Shown here: in pieces, positions 10,872 through 24,100 of the stretch | How positions within the stretch are numbered: position 1 is the first letter of the stretch | Layout: each line of letters begins with the position of its first letter | Source of the DNA: Setophaga petechia | Taxonomy: Eukaryota > Chordata > Aves > Passeriformes > Parulidae | DNA length: 64,000 nucleotides | Reading direction: 5' to 3' | Assembly (NCBI GenBank): GCA_024362935.1 | Contig: JANCRA010000119.1 | Span: 248,001-312,000 of the forward strand | Made by a program: the position numbers and the translations under genes | Notes under the pieces: model-generated | What the model was told of the DNA's origin: nothing | What the model saw: only the letters and a program-made list of their open reading frames with translations | The model's database searches: none

Positions 10872-12586
10872 TACTTGAAAGGAAGGCGTATTAGACAACT
10901 TTCTTTTTCTTGTGTCAAAACGCACTGCAGCCCTCTGTGCAACTTCTAGAACACGATAGGAGATGTTTAGTGAGCAGGAAGGTTTTCTCCTTGCGAGACA
11001 TCGTGAAAAAGCTTTTTGCTTAGATGTAGGTGACAAGAAACACTTACTGCAGTGCACTGAACAGCTAACTGCTACACAGCACTAGGATTGTGTTAGGAGC
11101 TTGCAAAGTGCTAGAAAACAGTACTTTCCCACTCTCTTGCCTTTCCCTTCACATTAATACTTGAAAGGAAGGCTTCTTAGACAACTTTGTTTTACATTTT
11201 GCAAAACACACTGCAGCTGTCTGTGCAACTTCTACAACACGATGGAAGTTGTTTAGTGAGCAGCAACGTTTTCCCCTTGCGAGACAAAGTGAAAAAGCTA
11301 TTTGCTCAGATGTAGGTATCAAGAAACACTTACTGCCGTGCACTGACAAGCTAATTGCTACACAGCACTGCGATTGTGTTAGCAGCTTGCAAAGTGCTAG
11401 AAAACAGTACTTTCCCACTCTCTTGCCTTTCCCTTCACATTAATACTTGAAAGGAAGGCGTCTTAGACAACTTTCTTTTTCTTGTTACAGAACACACTGC
11501 AGCCCTCTCTGCAACATCTACAACACGATGGAACTTGTTTAGTGAGCAGGAAGGTTTTCTCCTTGCGAGACATAATGAAAAAGCTATTTGCTTAGATATA
11601 GGTGACAAGAAACACTTACTGCAGTGCACTGAAAAGCTAATTGCTACACAGCACTGGGATTGTGTTAGCAGCTTGCAAAGTGCTAGAAAACAGTACTTTC
11701 CCACTCTCTTGCCTTTCCCTTCACATTAATACTTGAAAGGAAGGCGTCTTAGACAACTTTCTTTTTCTTGCTGCAAAACACACTGCAGCCCTCTGTGCAA
11801 CTTCTAGAACACGATAGGAAATGTTTAGTGAGCAGGAAGGTTTTCTCCTTGCGAGACATAGTGAAAAAGCTTTTTGCTTAGATATAGGTGACAAGAAACA
11901 CTTACTGCAGTGCACTGAACAGCTAATTGCTACACAGAACTGCGATTGTGTTAGCAGCTTCCAAAGTGCTAGAAAACAGTACTTTCCCACTCTCTTGCCT
12001 TTCCCTTCACATTAACACTTGAAAGCAAGGCGTCTTAGACAACTGTTTTTTTCTTGCTGCAAAACACACTGCAGCCCTCTGTGCAACTTCTAGAACACGA
12101 TACAAGTTGTTTAGTGAGCAGCAACGTTTTCCCCTTGTAGAGAAAGTGAAAAAGCTATTTGCTTAGATGTAGGTATCAAGAAACACTTACTGCCGTGCAC
12201 TGACAAGCTAATTGCTACACAGCACTGCGATTGTGTTAGCAGCTTGCAAAGTGCTAGAAAACAGTACTTTCCCACTCTCTTGCCTTTCCCTTCACATTAA
12301 TACTTGAAAGGAAGGCGTCTTAGACAACTTTCTTTTACTTTTTGCAAAACACACTGCAGTCCTCTGTGCAACTTCTAGAGCACGATAGGAGATGTTTAGT
12401 GAGCAGGAAGGTTTTCTCCTTGCGAGACAGAGTGAAAAAGCTATTTGCTCAGATGTAGGTGACAAGAAACACGTACTGCAGTGCAGTGACAAGTTAATTG
12501 GTACACAGCACTGGGATTGTGTTAGCAGCTCTCAAAGTGATAGAAAACAGTACTTTCCCACTCTCTTGCCTTTCCCTTCACATTAA
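10872..12586. repeat. Short HOR-type segment between two divergent blocks
   Basis: Six monomers start at 10872, 11158, 11444, 11730, 12016 and 12301. They resemble h1, h2, h3/h13, h6/h21, h8/h22 and h9. The monomer at 12016 carries CAACTGTTTTTTTC and the frame-breaking TGTAGAGAAAG. Its distinctive T-tract is shared only with 30599, which ties this segment to the copy at offset 18,583. The part up to base 11968 also matches the right end of the window at offset 52,032. Confidence 0.85.
11730..12015. repeat. Representative 286-bp monomer, with internal anatomy
   Basis: Internal landmarks in order: a purine-rich start (GAAAGGAAGG); a pyrimidine tract (11757-11769); CTGCAG (11783-11788); the palindrome TTCTAGAA (11802-11809); GAGCAGGAAGG; CTTGCGAGAC with a conserved CpG; AAAAAGCTTTTT, a perfect 12-bp palindrome (11864-11875); CTGCAG (11905-11910) overlapping CAGTGCACTG, a perfect 10-bp palindrome (11908-11917); GCTAATTGC; and a final pyrimidine-rich stretch ending CACATTAA. 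A + strand frame of 64 codons (ATGTTTAGTG start, stop TAA at the monomer end) and a longer minus frame fit inside most monomers. HOR variants break one or the other freely, so I do not call a gene. Confidence 0.9.
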
Positions 12587-14015
12587 TACTTGAAAGGAAG
12601 GCGTCTTGGACAACTTTCTTTTTCTTGCTGCAAAACATTCTGCAGCCATCTGTGCAACCTGTACAGCACGATGGAAGTTGTTTAATGAACAGGAACGTTT
12701 TCTCCTTGCGAGACAGAGTGAAAAAGCTATTTGCTTAGATGTAGGTGACAAGAAACACTTACTGCAGTGCACTGAACAGCTAATTGCTACACAGCACTGC
12801 GATTGTGTCAGCAGGTTGCAAACTGCTAGAAAACAGTACTTTCCCACTCTCTTGCCTTTCCCTTCACATTAATACTTGAAAGGAAGGCGTCTTAGACAAC
12901 TTTTTTTTCTTGTTACAAAACACTCTACAGCCCTCTTTGCAACTTCTAGAACACGCTCGGAGATGTTTAGTGAGCAGGAAGGTTTTCTCCTTGCGAGACA
13001 TAGTGAAAAAGCTATTTGCTTAGATGTAGGTGACAAGAAACACTTACTGCAGTGCACTGAAAAGCTAATTGCTACACAGCACTGGGATTGTGTAAGCAGC
13101 TTGCAAAGTGCTAGAAAACAGTACTTTCCCACTCTCTTGCCTTTCCCTACACATTAATACTTGAAAGGAAGGCGTCTTAGACAACTTTCTTTTTCTTGTT
13201 GCCAGAAAATCTTCCGCCCTCTGTGCAACTTCTAGAACAGACAGGAGATGTTTAGTGAGCAGGAAGGTTTTCTCCTTGCGAGACGTAGTGAAAAAGCTAT
13301 TTGCTTAGATGTAGGTGACCGGAAACACTTACTGCAGTGCACTGAAAAGCTAACTGCTAAACAGCAGTGTGATTGTGTAAGCAGCTTGCAAAGTGCTAGA
13401 AAACAGTCCTTTCCCACTCTCTTGCCTTTCCATTCACATTAATACTTCAAAGGAAGGCGTCTTAGACAACTTTCTTTTTCTTGTTGCTAAACAATCTGCA
13501 GCCCTCTGTGCAACTTCAAGAACACGGCAGGAGATGTTTAGTGAGCAGGAAGGTTTTCTCCTTGCGAGACATAGTGAAAAAGCTATTTGCTTAGATATAG
13601 GTGACAAGAAACACTTACTGCAGTGCACTGAACAGCTAATTGCTACACAACACTGGGATTGTGTTAGCAGCTTTCAAAGTGCTAGAAAACAGTACTTTCC
13701 CACTCTCTTGCCTTTCCCTTCACATTAGTACTTGAAAGGAAGGCGTCTTAGACAACTTTCTTTTTCTTGCTGCAAAACTCACTGCAGCCCTCTGTGCAAC
13801 TTCTACAACACGATGGAAGTTGTTTAGTGAGCAGGAAAGTTTTTCTCCTTGGGAGACATAGTGAAAAAGCTATTTGCTTAGATATAGGTGACAAGAAACA
13901 CTTACTGCAGTGCACTGAACAGCTAATTGCTACACAGAACTGGGATTGTGTTAGCAGCTTGCAAAGTGCTAGAAAACAGTACTTTCCCACTCTCTTGCCT
14001 TTCCCTTCACATTAA
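12587..14015. repeat. Second divergent monomer block
   Basis: Five monomers start at 12587, 12873, 13158, 13443 and 13729. They pair with 9156, 9442, 10014, 10299 and 10585. The offset changes from about 3,431 to 3,144 between the second and third pair, so the equivalent of the monomer at 9728 is missing here. The last monomer (13729, 287 bp) repeats the extra T of 10585. The same block follows offset 18,583 to 31170, up to a break near 32371. Confidence 0.85.
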
Positions 14016-17000
14016 TACTTGAAAGGAAGGCGTCTTAGACAACTTTCTTTTTCTTGTGTCAAAACGCACTGCAGCCCTCTATGCAACTTCTAGAACACGA
14101 TAGGAGATGTTTAGTGAGCAGGAAGGTTTTCTCCTTGCGAGACATAGTGAAAAAGCTATTTGCTTAGATATAGGTGACAAGAAACACTTACTGCAGTGCA
14201 CTGAACAGCTAATTGCTACACAGAACTGCGATTGTGTTAGCAGCTTGCAAAGTGCTAGAAAACAGTACTTTCCCACTCTCTTGCCTTTCCCTTCACATTA
14301 ATACTTGAAAGGAAGGCTTCTTAGACAACTTTGTTTTACATTTTGCAAAACACACTGCAGCTGTCTGTGCAACTTCTAGAACACGATGGAAGTTGTTTAG
14401 TGAGCAGCAACGTTTTCCCCTTGCGAGACAAAGTGAAAAAGCTATTTGCTCAGATGTAGGTATCAAGAAACACTTACTGCCGTGCACTGACAAGCTAATT
14501 GCTACACAGCACTGGGATTCTGTTAGCAGCTTGCAAAGTGCTAGAAAACAGTACTTTCCCACTCTCTTGCCTTTCCCTTCACATTAATACTTGAAAGGAA
14601 GGCGTCTTAGACAACTTTCTTTTTCTTGTTACAGAACACACTGCAGCCCTCTGTGCAACTTCTACAACACGATGGAACTTGTTTAGTGAGCAGGAAGGTT
14701 TTCTCCTTGCGAGACATAGTGAAAAAGCTTTTTGCTTAGATGTAGGTGACAAGAAACACTTACTGCAGTGCACTGAACAGCTAACTGCTACACAGCACTA
14801 GGACTGTGTTAGCAGCTTGCAAAGTGCTAGAAAACAGTACTTTCCCACTCTCTTGCCTTTCCCTTCACATTAATACTTGAAAGGAAGGCGTCTTAGACAA
14901 CTTTATTTTACATTTTTCAAAACACACTGCAGCCCTCTGTGCAACTTCTAGAACACGATAGGAGATGTTTAGTGAGCAGGAAGGTTTTCTCCTTGCGAGA
15001 CATAGTGAAAAAGCTATTTGCTTAGATGTAGGTGACAAGAAACACTTACTGCAGTGCACTGAAAAGCTAACTGCTACACAGCACTGCGATTGTGTTAGCA
15101 GCTTGCAAAGTGCTAGAAAACAGTACTTTCCCACTCTCTTGCCTTTCCCTTCACATTAATACTTGAAAGGAAGGCATCTTAGACAACTTTCTTTTTCTTG
15201 CTGCAAAACACACTGCAGCCCTCTGTGGAACTTCTACAACACGATGGAAGTTGTTTAATGAGCAGGAAGGTTTTCTCCTTGCGAGACATAATGAAAAAGC
15301 TATTTGCTTAGATATAGGTGACAAGAAACACTTACTGCAGTGCACTGAACAGCTAATTGCTACACAGAACTGGGATTGTGTTAGCAGCTTGCAAAGTGCT
15401 AGAAAACAGTACTTTCCCACTCTCTTGCCTTTCCCTTCACATTAATACTTGAAAGGAAGGCGTCTTAGACAACTTTCTTTTTCTTGCTGCAAAACACACT
15501 GCAGCCCACTGTGCAACTTCTAGAACACGATAGGAAATGTTTAGTGAGCAGGAAGGTTTTCTCCTTGCGAGACATAGTGAAAAAGCTTTTTGCTTAGATA
15601 TAGGTGACAAGAAACACTTACTGCAGTGCACTGAAAAGCTAATTGCTACACAGGACTGGGATTGTGTTAGCAGCTTGCAAAGTGCTAGAAAACAGTACTT
15701 TCCCACTCTCTTGCCTTTCCCTTCACATTAATACTTGAAAGGAAGGCGTCTTAGACAACTTTCTTTTACTTTTTGCAAAGCACACTGCAGCCCACTGTGC
15801 AACTTCTAGAACACGATAGGAAATGTTTAGTGAGCAGGAAGGTTTTCTCCTTGCGAGACATAGTGAAAAAGCTTTTTGCTTAGATGTAGGTGACAAGAAA
15901 CACTTACTGCAGTGCACTGAAAAGCTAATTGCTACACAGGACTGGGATTGTGTTAGCAGCTTGCAAAGTGCTAGAAAACAGTACTTTCCCACTCTCTTGC
16001 CTTTCCCTTCACATTAACACTTGAAAGCAAGGCGTCTTAGACAACTTTTTTTTTCTTGCTGCAAAACACACTGCAGCCCTCTGTGCAACTTCTAGAACAC
16101 GATACAAGTTGTTTAGTGAGCAGGAAGGTTTTCCCCTTGTAGAGAAAGTGAAAAAGCTATTTGCTTAGATGTAGGTATCAAGAAACACTTACTGCCGTGC
16201 ACTGAACAGCTAATTGCTACACAGGACTGGGATTGTGTTAGCAGCTTGCAAAGTGCTAGAAAACAGTACTTTCCCACTCTCTTGCCTTTCCCTTCACATT
16301 AATACTTGAAAGGAAGGCGTCTTAGACAACTTTCTTTTACTTTTTGCAAAACACACTGCAGTCCTCTGTGCAACTTCTAGAGCACGATAGGAGATGTTTA
16401 GTGAGCAGGAAGGTTTTCTCCTTGCGAGACAGAGTGAAAAAGCTATTTGCTCAGATGTAGGTGACAAGAAACACGTACTGCAGTGCAGTGACAAGTTAAT
16501 TGGTACACAGCACTGGGATTGTGTTAGCAGCTCTCAAAGTGATAGAAAACAGTACTTTCCCACTCTCTTGCCTTTCCCTTCACATTAATACTTGAAAGGA
16601 AGGCGTCTTAGACAACTTTTTTTTTCTTGCTGCAAAACACACTGCAGCCCTCTGTGCAACTTCTAGAACACGATAGGAAATGTTTAGTGAGCAGGAAGGT
16701 TTTCTCCTTGCGAGACATAATGAAAAAGCTTTTTGCTTAGATATAGGTGACAAGAAACACTTACTGCAGTGCACTGAACAGCTAACTGCTACACAGCACT
16801 AGGATTGTGTTAGCAGCCTGCAAAGTGCTAGAAAACAGTACTTTCCCACTCTCTTGCCTTTCCCTTCACATTAATACTTGAAAAGAAGGCATCTTAGACA
16901 ACTTTCTTTTTCTTGTGTCAAAAATCTCTGCAGCCCTCTCTGCAACATCTACAACAGGATGGAAGTTGTTTAGTGAGCAGGTAGGTTTTCTCCTTGCGAG

Positions 17001-20000
17001 ACATAGTGAAAAAGCTATTTCCTTAGATGTAGGTGACAAGAAACACTTACTGCCGTACACTGAAAAGCTAACTGCTACACAGCACTGCGATTGTTTTAGC
17101 AGCCTGCAAAGTGCCAGAAAACAGTACTTTCCCACTCTCTTGCCTTTCCCTACACATTAATACTTGAAAGGAAGGCTTCTTAGACAACTTTGTTTTACAT
17201 TTTGCAAAACACACTGCAGCTGTCTGTGCAACTTCTACAACACGATGGAAGTTGTTTAGTGAGCAGCAACGTTTTCCCCTTGCGAGACAAAGTGAAAAAG
17301 CTATTTGCTCAGATGTAGGTATCAAGAAACACTTACTGCCGTGCACTGACAAGCTAATTGCTACACAGCACTGCGATTGTGTTAGCAGCTTGCAAAGTGC
17401 TAGAAAACAGTACTTTCCCACTCTCTTGCCTTTCCCTTCACATTAATACTTGAAAGGAAGGCGTCTCAGACAACTTTCTTTTTCTTGTTACAGAACACAC
17501 TGCAGCCCTCTCTGCAACATCTACAACACGATGGAACTTGTTTAGTGAGCAGGAAGGTTTTCTCCTTGCGAGACATAGTGAAAAAGCTTTTTGCTTAGAT
17601 GTAGGTGACAAGAAACACTTACTGCAGTGCACTGAACAGCTAACTGCTACACAGCACTAGGACTGTGTTAGCAGCTTGCAAAGTGCTAGAAAACAGTACT
17701 TTCCCACTCTCTTGCCTTTCCCTTCACATTAATACTTGAAAGGAAGGCGTCTTAGACAACTTTATTTTACATTTTGCAAAACACACTGCAGCCCTCTGTG
17801 CAACTTCTAGAACACGATAGGAGATGTTTAGTGAGCAGGAAGGTTTTCTCCTTGCGAGACATAGTGAAAAAGCTATTTGCTTAGATGTAGGTGACAAGAA
17901 ACACTTACTGCATTGCACTGAAAAGCTAACTGCTACACAGCACTGCGATTGTGTTAGCAGCTTGCAAAGTGCTAGAAAACAGTACTTTCCCACTCTCTTG
18001 CCTTTCCCTTCACATTAATACTTGAAAGGAAGGCATCTTAGACAACTTTCTTTTTCTTGCTGCAAAACACACTGCAGCCCTCTGTGGAACTTCTACAACA
18101 CGATGGAAGTTGTTTAATGAGCAGGAAGGTTTTCTCCTTGCGAGACATAATGAAAAAGCTATTTGCTTAGATATAGGTGACAAGAAACACTTACTGCAGT
18201 GCACTGAACAGCTAATTGCTACACAGAACTGGGATTGTGTTAGCAGCTTGCAAAGTGCTAGAAAACAGTACTTTCCCACTCTCTTGCCTTTCCCTTCACA
18301 TTAATACTTGAAAGGAAGGCGTCTTAGACAACTTTCTTTTACTTTTTGCAAAACACACTGCAGTCCTCTGTGCAACTTCTAGAGCACGATAGGAGATGTT
18401 TAGTGAGCAAGAAGGTTTTCTCCTTGCGAGACAGAGTGAAAAAGCTATTTGCTCAGATGTAGGTGACAAGAAACACGTACTGCAGTGCAGTGACAAGTTA
18501 ATTGGTACACAGCACTGGGATTGTGTTAGCAGCTCTCAAAGTGATAGAAAACAGTACTTTCCCACTCTCTTGCCTTTCCCTTCACATTAATACTTGAAAG
18601 GAAGGCGTCTTAGACAACTTTCTTTTTCTTGCTGCAAAACACGCTGCAGCCCTCTGTGCAACTTCTAGAACACGATAGGAAATGTTTAGTGAGCAGGAAG
18701 GTTTTCTCCTTGCGAGACATAGTGAAAAAGCTTTTTGCTTCGATATAGGTGACAAGAAACACTTACTGCAGTGTACTGAACAGCTAACTGCTACACAGCA
18801 CTAGGACTGTGTTAGCAGCCTGCAAAGTGCTAGAAAACAGTACTTTCCCACTCTCTTGCCTTTCCCTTCACATTAATACTTGAAAGGAAGGCATCTTAGA
18901 CAACTTTCTTTTTCTTGTGTCAAAAATCTCTGCAGCCCTCTCTGCAACATCTACAACAGGATGGAAGTTGTTTAGTGAGCAGGAAGGTTTTCTCCTTGCG
19001 AGACATAGTGAAAAAGCTATTTCCTTAGATGTAGGTGACAAGAAACACTTACTGCCGTACACTGAAAAGCTAACTGCTACACAGCACTAGGATTGTGTTA
19101 GCAGCTTGCAAAGTGCTAGAAAACAGTACTTTCCCACTCTCTTGCCTTTCCCTTCACATTAATACTGGAAAGGAAGTTGTCTCAGACAACTTTCTTTTAC
19201 ATTTTGCAAAACACACTGCAGCCGTCTGTGCAACTTCTACAACACGATGGAAGTTGTTTTGTGAGCAGCAACGTTTTCCCCTTGCGAGACAAAGTGAAAA
19301 AGCTATTTGCTCAGATGTAGGTATCAAGAAACACTTACTGCCGTGCACTGACAAGCTAATTGCTACACAGCACTGCGATTGTGTTAGCAGCTTGCAAAGT
19401 GCTAGAAAACAGTACTTTCCCACTCTCTTGCCTTTCCCTTCACATTAATACTTGAAAAGAAGGCGTCTCAGACAACTTTCTTTTTCTTGTTACAGAACAC
19501 ACTGCAGCCCTCTCTGCAACATCTACAACACGATGGAACTTGTTTAGTGAGCAGGAAGGTTTTCTCCTTGCGAGACATAGTGAAAAAGCTATTTGCTTAG
19601 ATGTAGGTGACAAGAAACACTTACTGCAGTGCACTGAAAAGCTAATTGCTACACAGAACTGGGATTGTGTTAGCAGCTTGCAAAGTGCTAGAAAACAGTA
19701 CTTTCCCACTCTCTTGCCTTTCCCTTCACATTAATACTTGAAAGGAAGGCGTCTTAGACAACTTTCCTTTTCTTGCTGCAAAACACACTGCAGCCCTCTG
19801 TGCAACTTCTAGAACACGATAGGAAATGTTTAGTGAGCAGGAAGGTTTTCTCCTTGGGAGACATAGTGAAAAAGCTTTTTGCTTAGATATAGGTGACAAG
19901 AAACACTTACTGCAGTGCACTGAACAGCTAATTGCTACACAGAACTGCGATTGTGTTAGCAGCTTGCAAAGTGCTAGAAAACAGTACTTTCCCACTCTCT

Positions 20001-21163
20001 TGCCTTTCCCTTCACATTAACACTTGAAAGCAAGGCGTCTTAGACAACTTTTTTTTTCTTGCTGCAAAACACACTGCAGCCCTCTGTGCAACTTGTAGAA
20101 CACGATACAAGTTGTTTAGTGAGCAGCAACGTTTTCCCCTTGTAGAGAAAGTGAAAAAGCTCTTTGCTTAGATGTAGGTATCAAGAAACACTTACTGCCG
20201 TGCACTGACAACCTAATTGCTACACAGCACTGCGATTGTGTTAGCAGCTTGCAAAGTGCTAGAAAACAGTACTTTCCCACTCTGTTGCCTTTCCCTTCAC
20301 ATTAATACTTGAAAGGAAAGCGTCTTAGAGAAGTTTATTTTACTTTTTGCAAAACACACTGCAGTCCTCTGTGCAACTTCTAGAGCACGATAGGAGATGT
20401 TTAGTGAGCAGGAAGGTTTTCTCCTTGGGAGACATAGTGAAAAAGCTATTTGCTTAGATATAGGTGACAAGAAACACTTACTGCAGTGCACTGAATAGCT
20501 AATTGCTACACAGAACTGGGATTGTGTTAGCAGCTTGCAAAGTGCTAGAAAACAGTACTTTCCCACTCTCTTGCCTTTCCCTTCACATTAATACTTGAAA
20601 GGAAGGCGTCTTAGACAACTTTCTTTTTCTTGTTACAGAACACACTGCAGCCCTCTGTGCAACTTCTAGAACACGATAGGAGATGTTTAGTGAGCAGGAA
20701 GGTTTTCTCCTTCCGAGACATAGTGAAAAAGCTTTTTGCTTAGATGTAGGTGACAAGAAACACTTACTGCAGTGCACTGAACAGCTAACTGCTACACAGC
20801 ACTAGGATTGTGTTAGCAGCTTGCAAAGTGCTAGAAAACAGTACTTTCCCACTCTCTTGCCTTTCCCTTCACATTAATACTGGAAAGGAAGTCGTCTCAG
20901 ACAACTTTCTTTTACATTTTGCAAAACACACTGCAGCCGTCTGTGCAACTTCTACAACACGATGGAAGTTGTTTTGTGAGCAGCAACGTTTTCCCCTTGC
21001 GAGACAAAGTGAAAAAGCTATTTGCTCAGATGTAGGTATCAAGAAACACATACTGCCGTGCACTGACAAGCTAATTGCTACACAGCACTGCGATTGTGTT
21101 AGCAGCTTGCAAAGTGCTAGAAAACAGTACTTTCCCACTCTCTTGCCTTTCCCTTCACATTAA
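14016..21163. repeat. 25-monomer HOR, copy 1 (reference unit, 7,148 bp)
   Basis: Monomers h1-h25 start at 14016, 14302, 14588, 14874, 15160, 15446, 15732, 16018, 16303, 16589, 16875, 17161, 17447, 17733, 18019, 18305, 18591, 18877, 19163, 19449, 19735, 20021, 20306, 20592 and 20878. The next 7,148 bases repeat them in the same order. Differences seen by eye are few. h4 reads CATTTTTCAAAAC here but CATTTTGCAAAAC in copy 2, h7 carries a short divergent patch near 15765-15780, and h25 reads ACACATACTG near 21047. h19 and h25 are near-duplicates 1,715 bp apart, and h9 and h16 are near-duplicates 2,002 bp apart, so the unit was itself built from smaller duplications. Confidence 0.92.
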
Positions 21164-24100
21164 TACTTGAAAGGAAGGCGTCTTAGACAACTTTCTTTTT
21201 CTTGTGTCAAAACGCACTGCAGCCCTCTATGCAACTTCTAGAACACGATAGGAGATGTTTAGTGAGCAGGAAGGTTTTCTCCTTGCGAGACATAGTGAAA
21301 AAGCTATTTGCTTAGATATAGGTGACAAGAAACACTTACTGCAGTGCACTGAACAGCTAATTGCTACACAGAACTGCGATTGTGTTAGCAGCTTGCAAAG
21401 TGCTAGAAAACAGTACTTTCCCACTCTCTTGCCTTTCCCTTCACATTAATACTTGAAAGGAAGGCTTCTTAGACAACTTTGTTTTACATTTTGCAAAACA
21501 CACTGCAGCTGTCTGTGCAACTTCTAGAACACGATGGAAGTTGTTTAGTGAGCAGCAACGTTTTCCCCTTGCGAGACAAAGTGAAAAAGCTATTTGCTCA
21601 GATGTAGGTATCAAGAAACACTTACTGCCGTGCACTGACAAGCTAATTGCTACACAGCACTGGGATTCTGTTAGCAGCTTGCAAAGTGCTAGAAAACAGT
21701 ACTTTCCCACTCTCTTGCCTTTCCCTTCACATTAATACTTGAAAGGAAGGCGTCTTAGACAACTTTCTTTTTCTTGTTACAGAACACACTGCAGCCCTCT
21801 GTGCAACTTCTACAACACGATGGAACTTGTTTAGTGAGCAGGAAGGTTTTCTCCTTGCGAGACATAGTGAAAAAGCTTTTTGCTTAGATGTAGGTGACAA
21901 GAAACACTTACTGCAGTGCACTGAACAGCTAACTGCTACACAGCACTAGGACTGTGTTAGCAGCTTGCAAAGTGCTAGAAAACAGTACTTTCCCACTCTC
22001 TTGCCTTTCCCTTCACATTAATACTTGAAAGGAAGGCGTCTTAGACAACTTTATTTTACATTTTGCAAAACACACTGCAGCCCTCTGTGCAACTTCTAGA
22101 ACACGATAGGAGATGTTTAGTGAGCAGGAAGGTTTTCTCCTTGCGAGACATAGTGAAAAAGCTATTTGCTTAGATGTAGGTGACAAGAAACACTTACTGC
22201 AGTGCACTGAAAAGCTAACTGCTACACAGCACTGCGATTGTGTTAGCAGCTTGCAAAGTGCTAGAAAACAGTACTTTCCCACTCTCTTGCCTTTCCCTTC
22301 ACATTAATACTTGAAAGGAAGGCATCTTAGACAACTTTCTTTTTCTTGCTGCAAAACACACTGCAGCCCTCTGTGGAACTTCTACAACACGATGGAAGTT
22401 GTTTAATGAGCAGGAAGGTTTTCTCCTTGCGAGACATAATGAAAAAGCTATTTGCTTAGATATAGGTGACAAGAAACACTTACTGCAGTGCACTGAACAG
22501 CTAATTGCTACACAGAACTGGGATTGTGTTAGCAGCTTGCAAAGTGCTAGAAAACAGTACTTTCCCACTCTCTTGCCTTTCCCTTCACATTAATACTTGA
22601 AAGGAAGGCGTCTTAGACAACTTTCTTTTTCTTGCTGCAAAACACACTGCAGCCCACTGTGCAACTTCTAGAACACGATAGGAAATGTTTAGTGAGCAGG
22701 AAGGTTTTCTCCTTGCGAGACATAGTGAAAAAGCTTTTTGCTTAGATATAGGTGACAAGAAACACTTACTGCAGTGCACTGAAAAGCTAATTGCTACACA
22801 GGACTGGGATTGTGTTAGCAGCTTGCAAAGTGCTAGAAAACAGTACTTTCCCACTCTCTTGCCTTTCCCTTCACATTAATACTTGAAAGGAAGGCGTCTT
22901 AGACAACTTTCTTTTTCTTGTTGCAAAACACACTGCAGCCCACTGTGCAACTTCTAGAACACGATAGGAAATGTTTAGTGAGCAGGAAGGTTTTCTCCTT
23001 GCGAGACATAGTGAAAAAGCTTTTTGCTTAGATGTAGGTGACAAGAAACACTTACTGCAGTGCACTGAAAAGCTAATTGCTACACAGGACTGGGATTGTG
23101 TTAGCAGCTTGCAAAGTGCTAGAAAACAGTACTTTCCCACTCTCTTGCCTTTCCCTTCACATTAACACTTGAAAGCAAGGCGTCTTAGACAACTTTTTTT
23201 TTCTTGCTGCAAAACACACTGCAGCCCTCTGTGCAACTTCTAGAACACGATACAAGTTGTTTAGTGAGCAGGAAGGTTTTCCCCTTGTAGAGAAAGTGAA
23301 AAAGCTATTTGCTTAGATGTAGGTATCAAGAAACACTTACTGCCGTGCACTGAACAGCTAATTGCTACACAGGACTGGGATTGTGTTAGCAGCTTGCAAA
23401 GTGCTAGAAAACAGTACTTTCCCACTCTCTTGCCTTTCCCTTCACATTAATACTTGAAAGGAAGGCGTCTTAGACAACTTTCTTTTACTTTTTGCAAAAC
23501 ACACTGCAGTCCTCTGTGCAACTTCTAGAGCACGATAGGAGATGTTTAGTGAGCAGGAAGGTTTTCTCCTTGCGAGACAGAGTGAAAAAGCTATTTGCTC
23601 AGATGTAGGTGACAAGAAACACGTACTGCAGTGCAGTGACAAGTTAATTGGTACACAGCACTGGGATTGTGTTAGCAGCTCTCAAAGTGATAGAAAACAG
23701 TACTTTCCCACTCTCTTGCCTTTCCCTTCACATTAATACTTGAAAGGAAGGCGTCTTAGACAACTTTTTTTTTCTTGCTGCAAAACACACTGCAGCCCTC
23801 TGTGCAACTTCTAGAACACGATAGGAAATGTTTAGTGAGCAGGAAGGTTTTCTCCTTGCGAGACATAATGAAAAAGCTTTTTGCTTAGATATAGGTGACA
23901 AGAAACACTTACTGCAGTGCACTGAACAGCTAACTGCTACACAGCACTAGGATTGTGTTAGCAGCCTGCAAAGTGCTAGAAAACAGTACTTTCCCACTCT
24001 CTTGCCTTTCCCTTCACATTAATACTTGAAAAGAAGGCATCTTAGACAACTTTCTTTTTCTTGTGTCAAAAATCTCTGCAGCCCTCTCTGCAACATCTAC

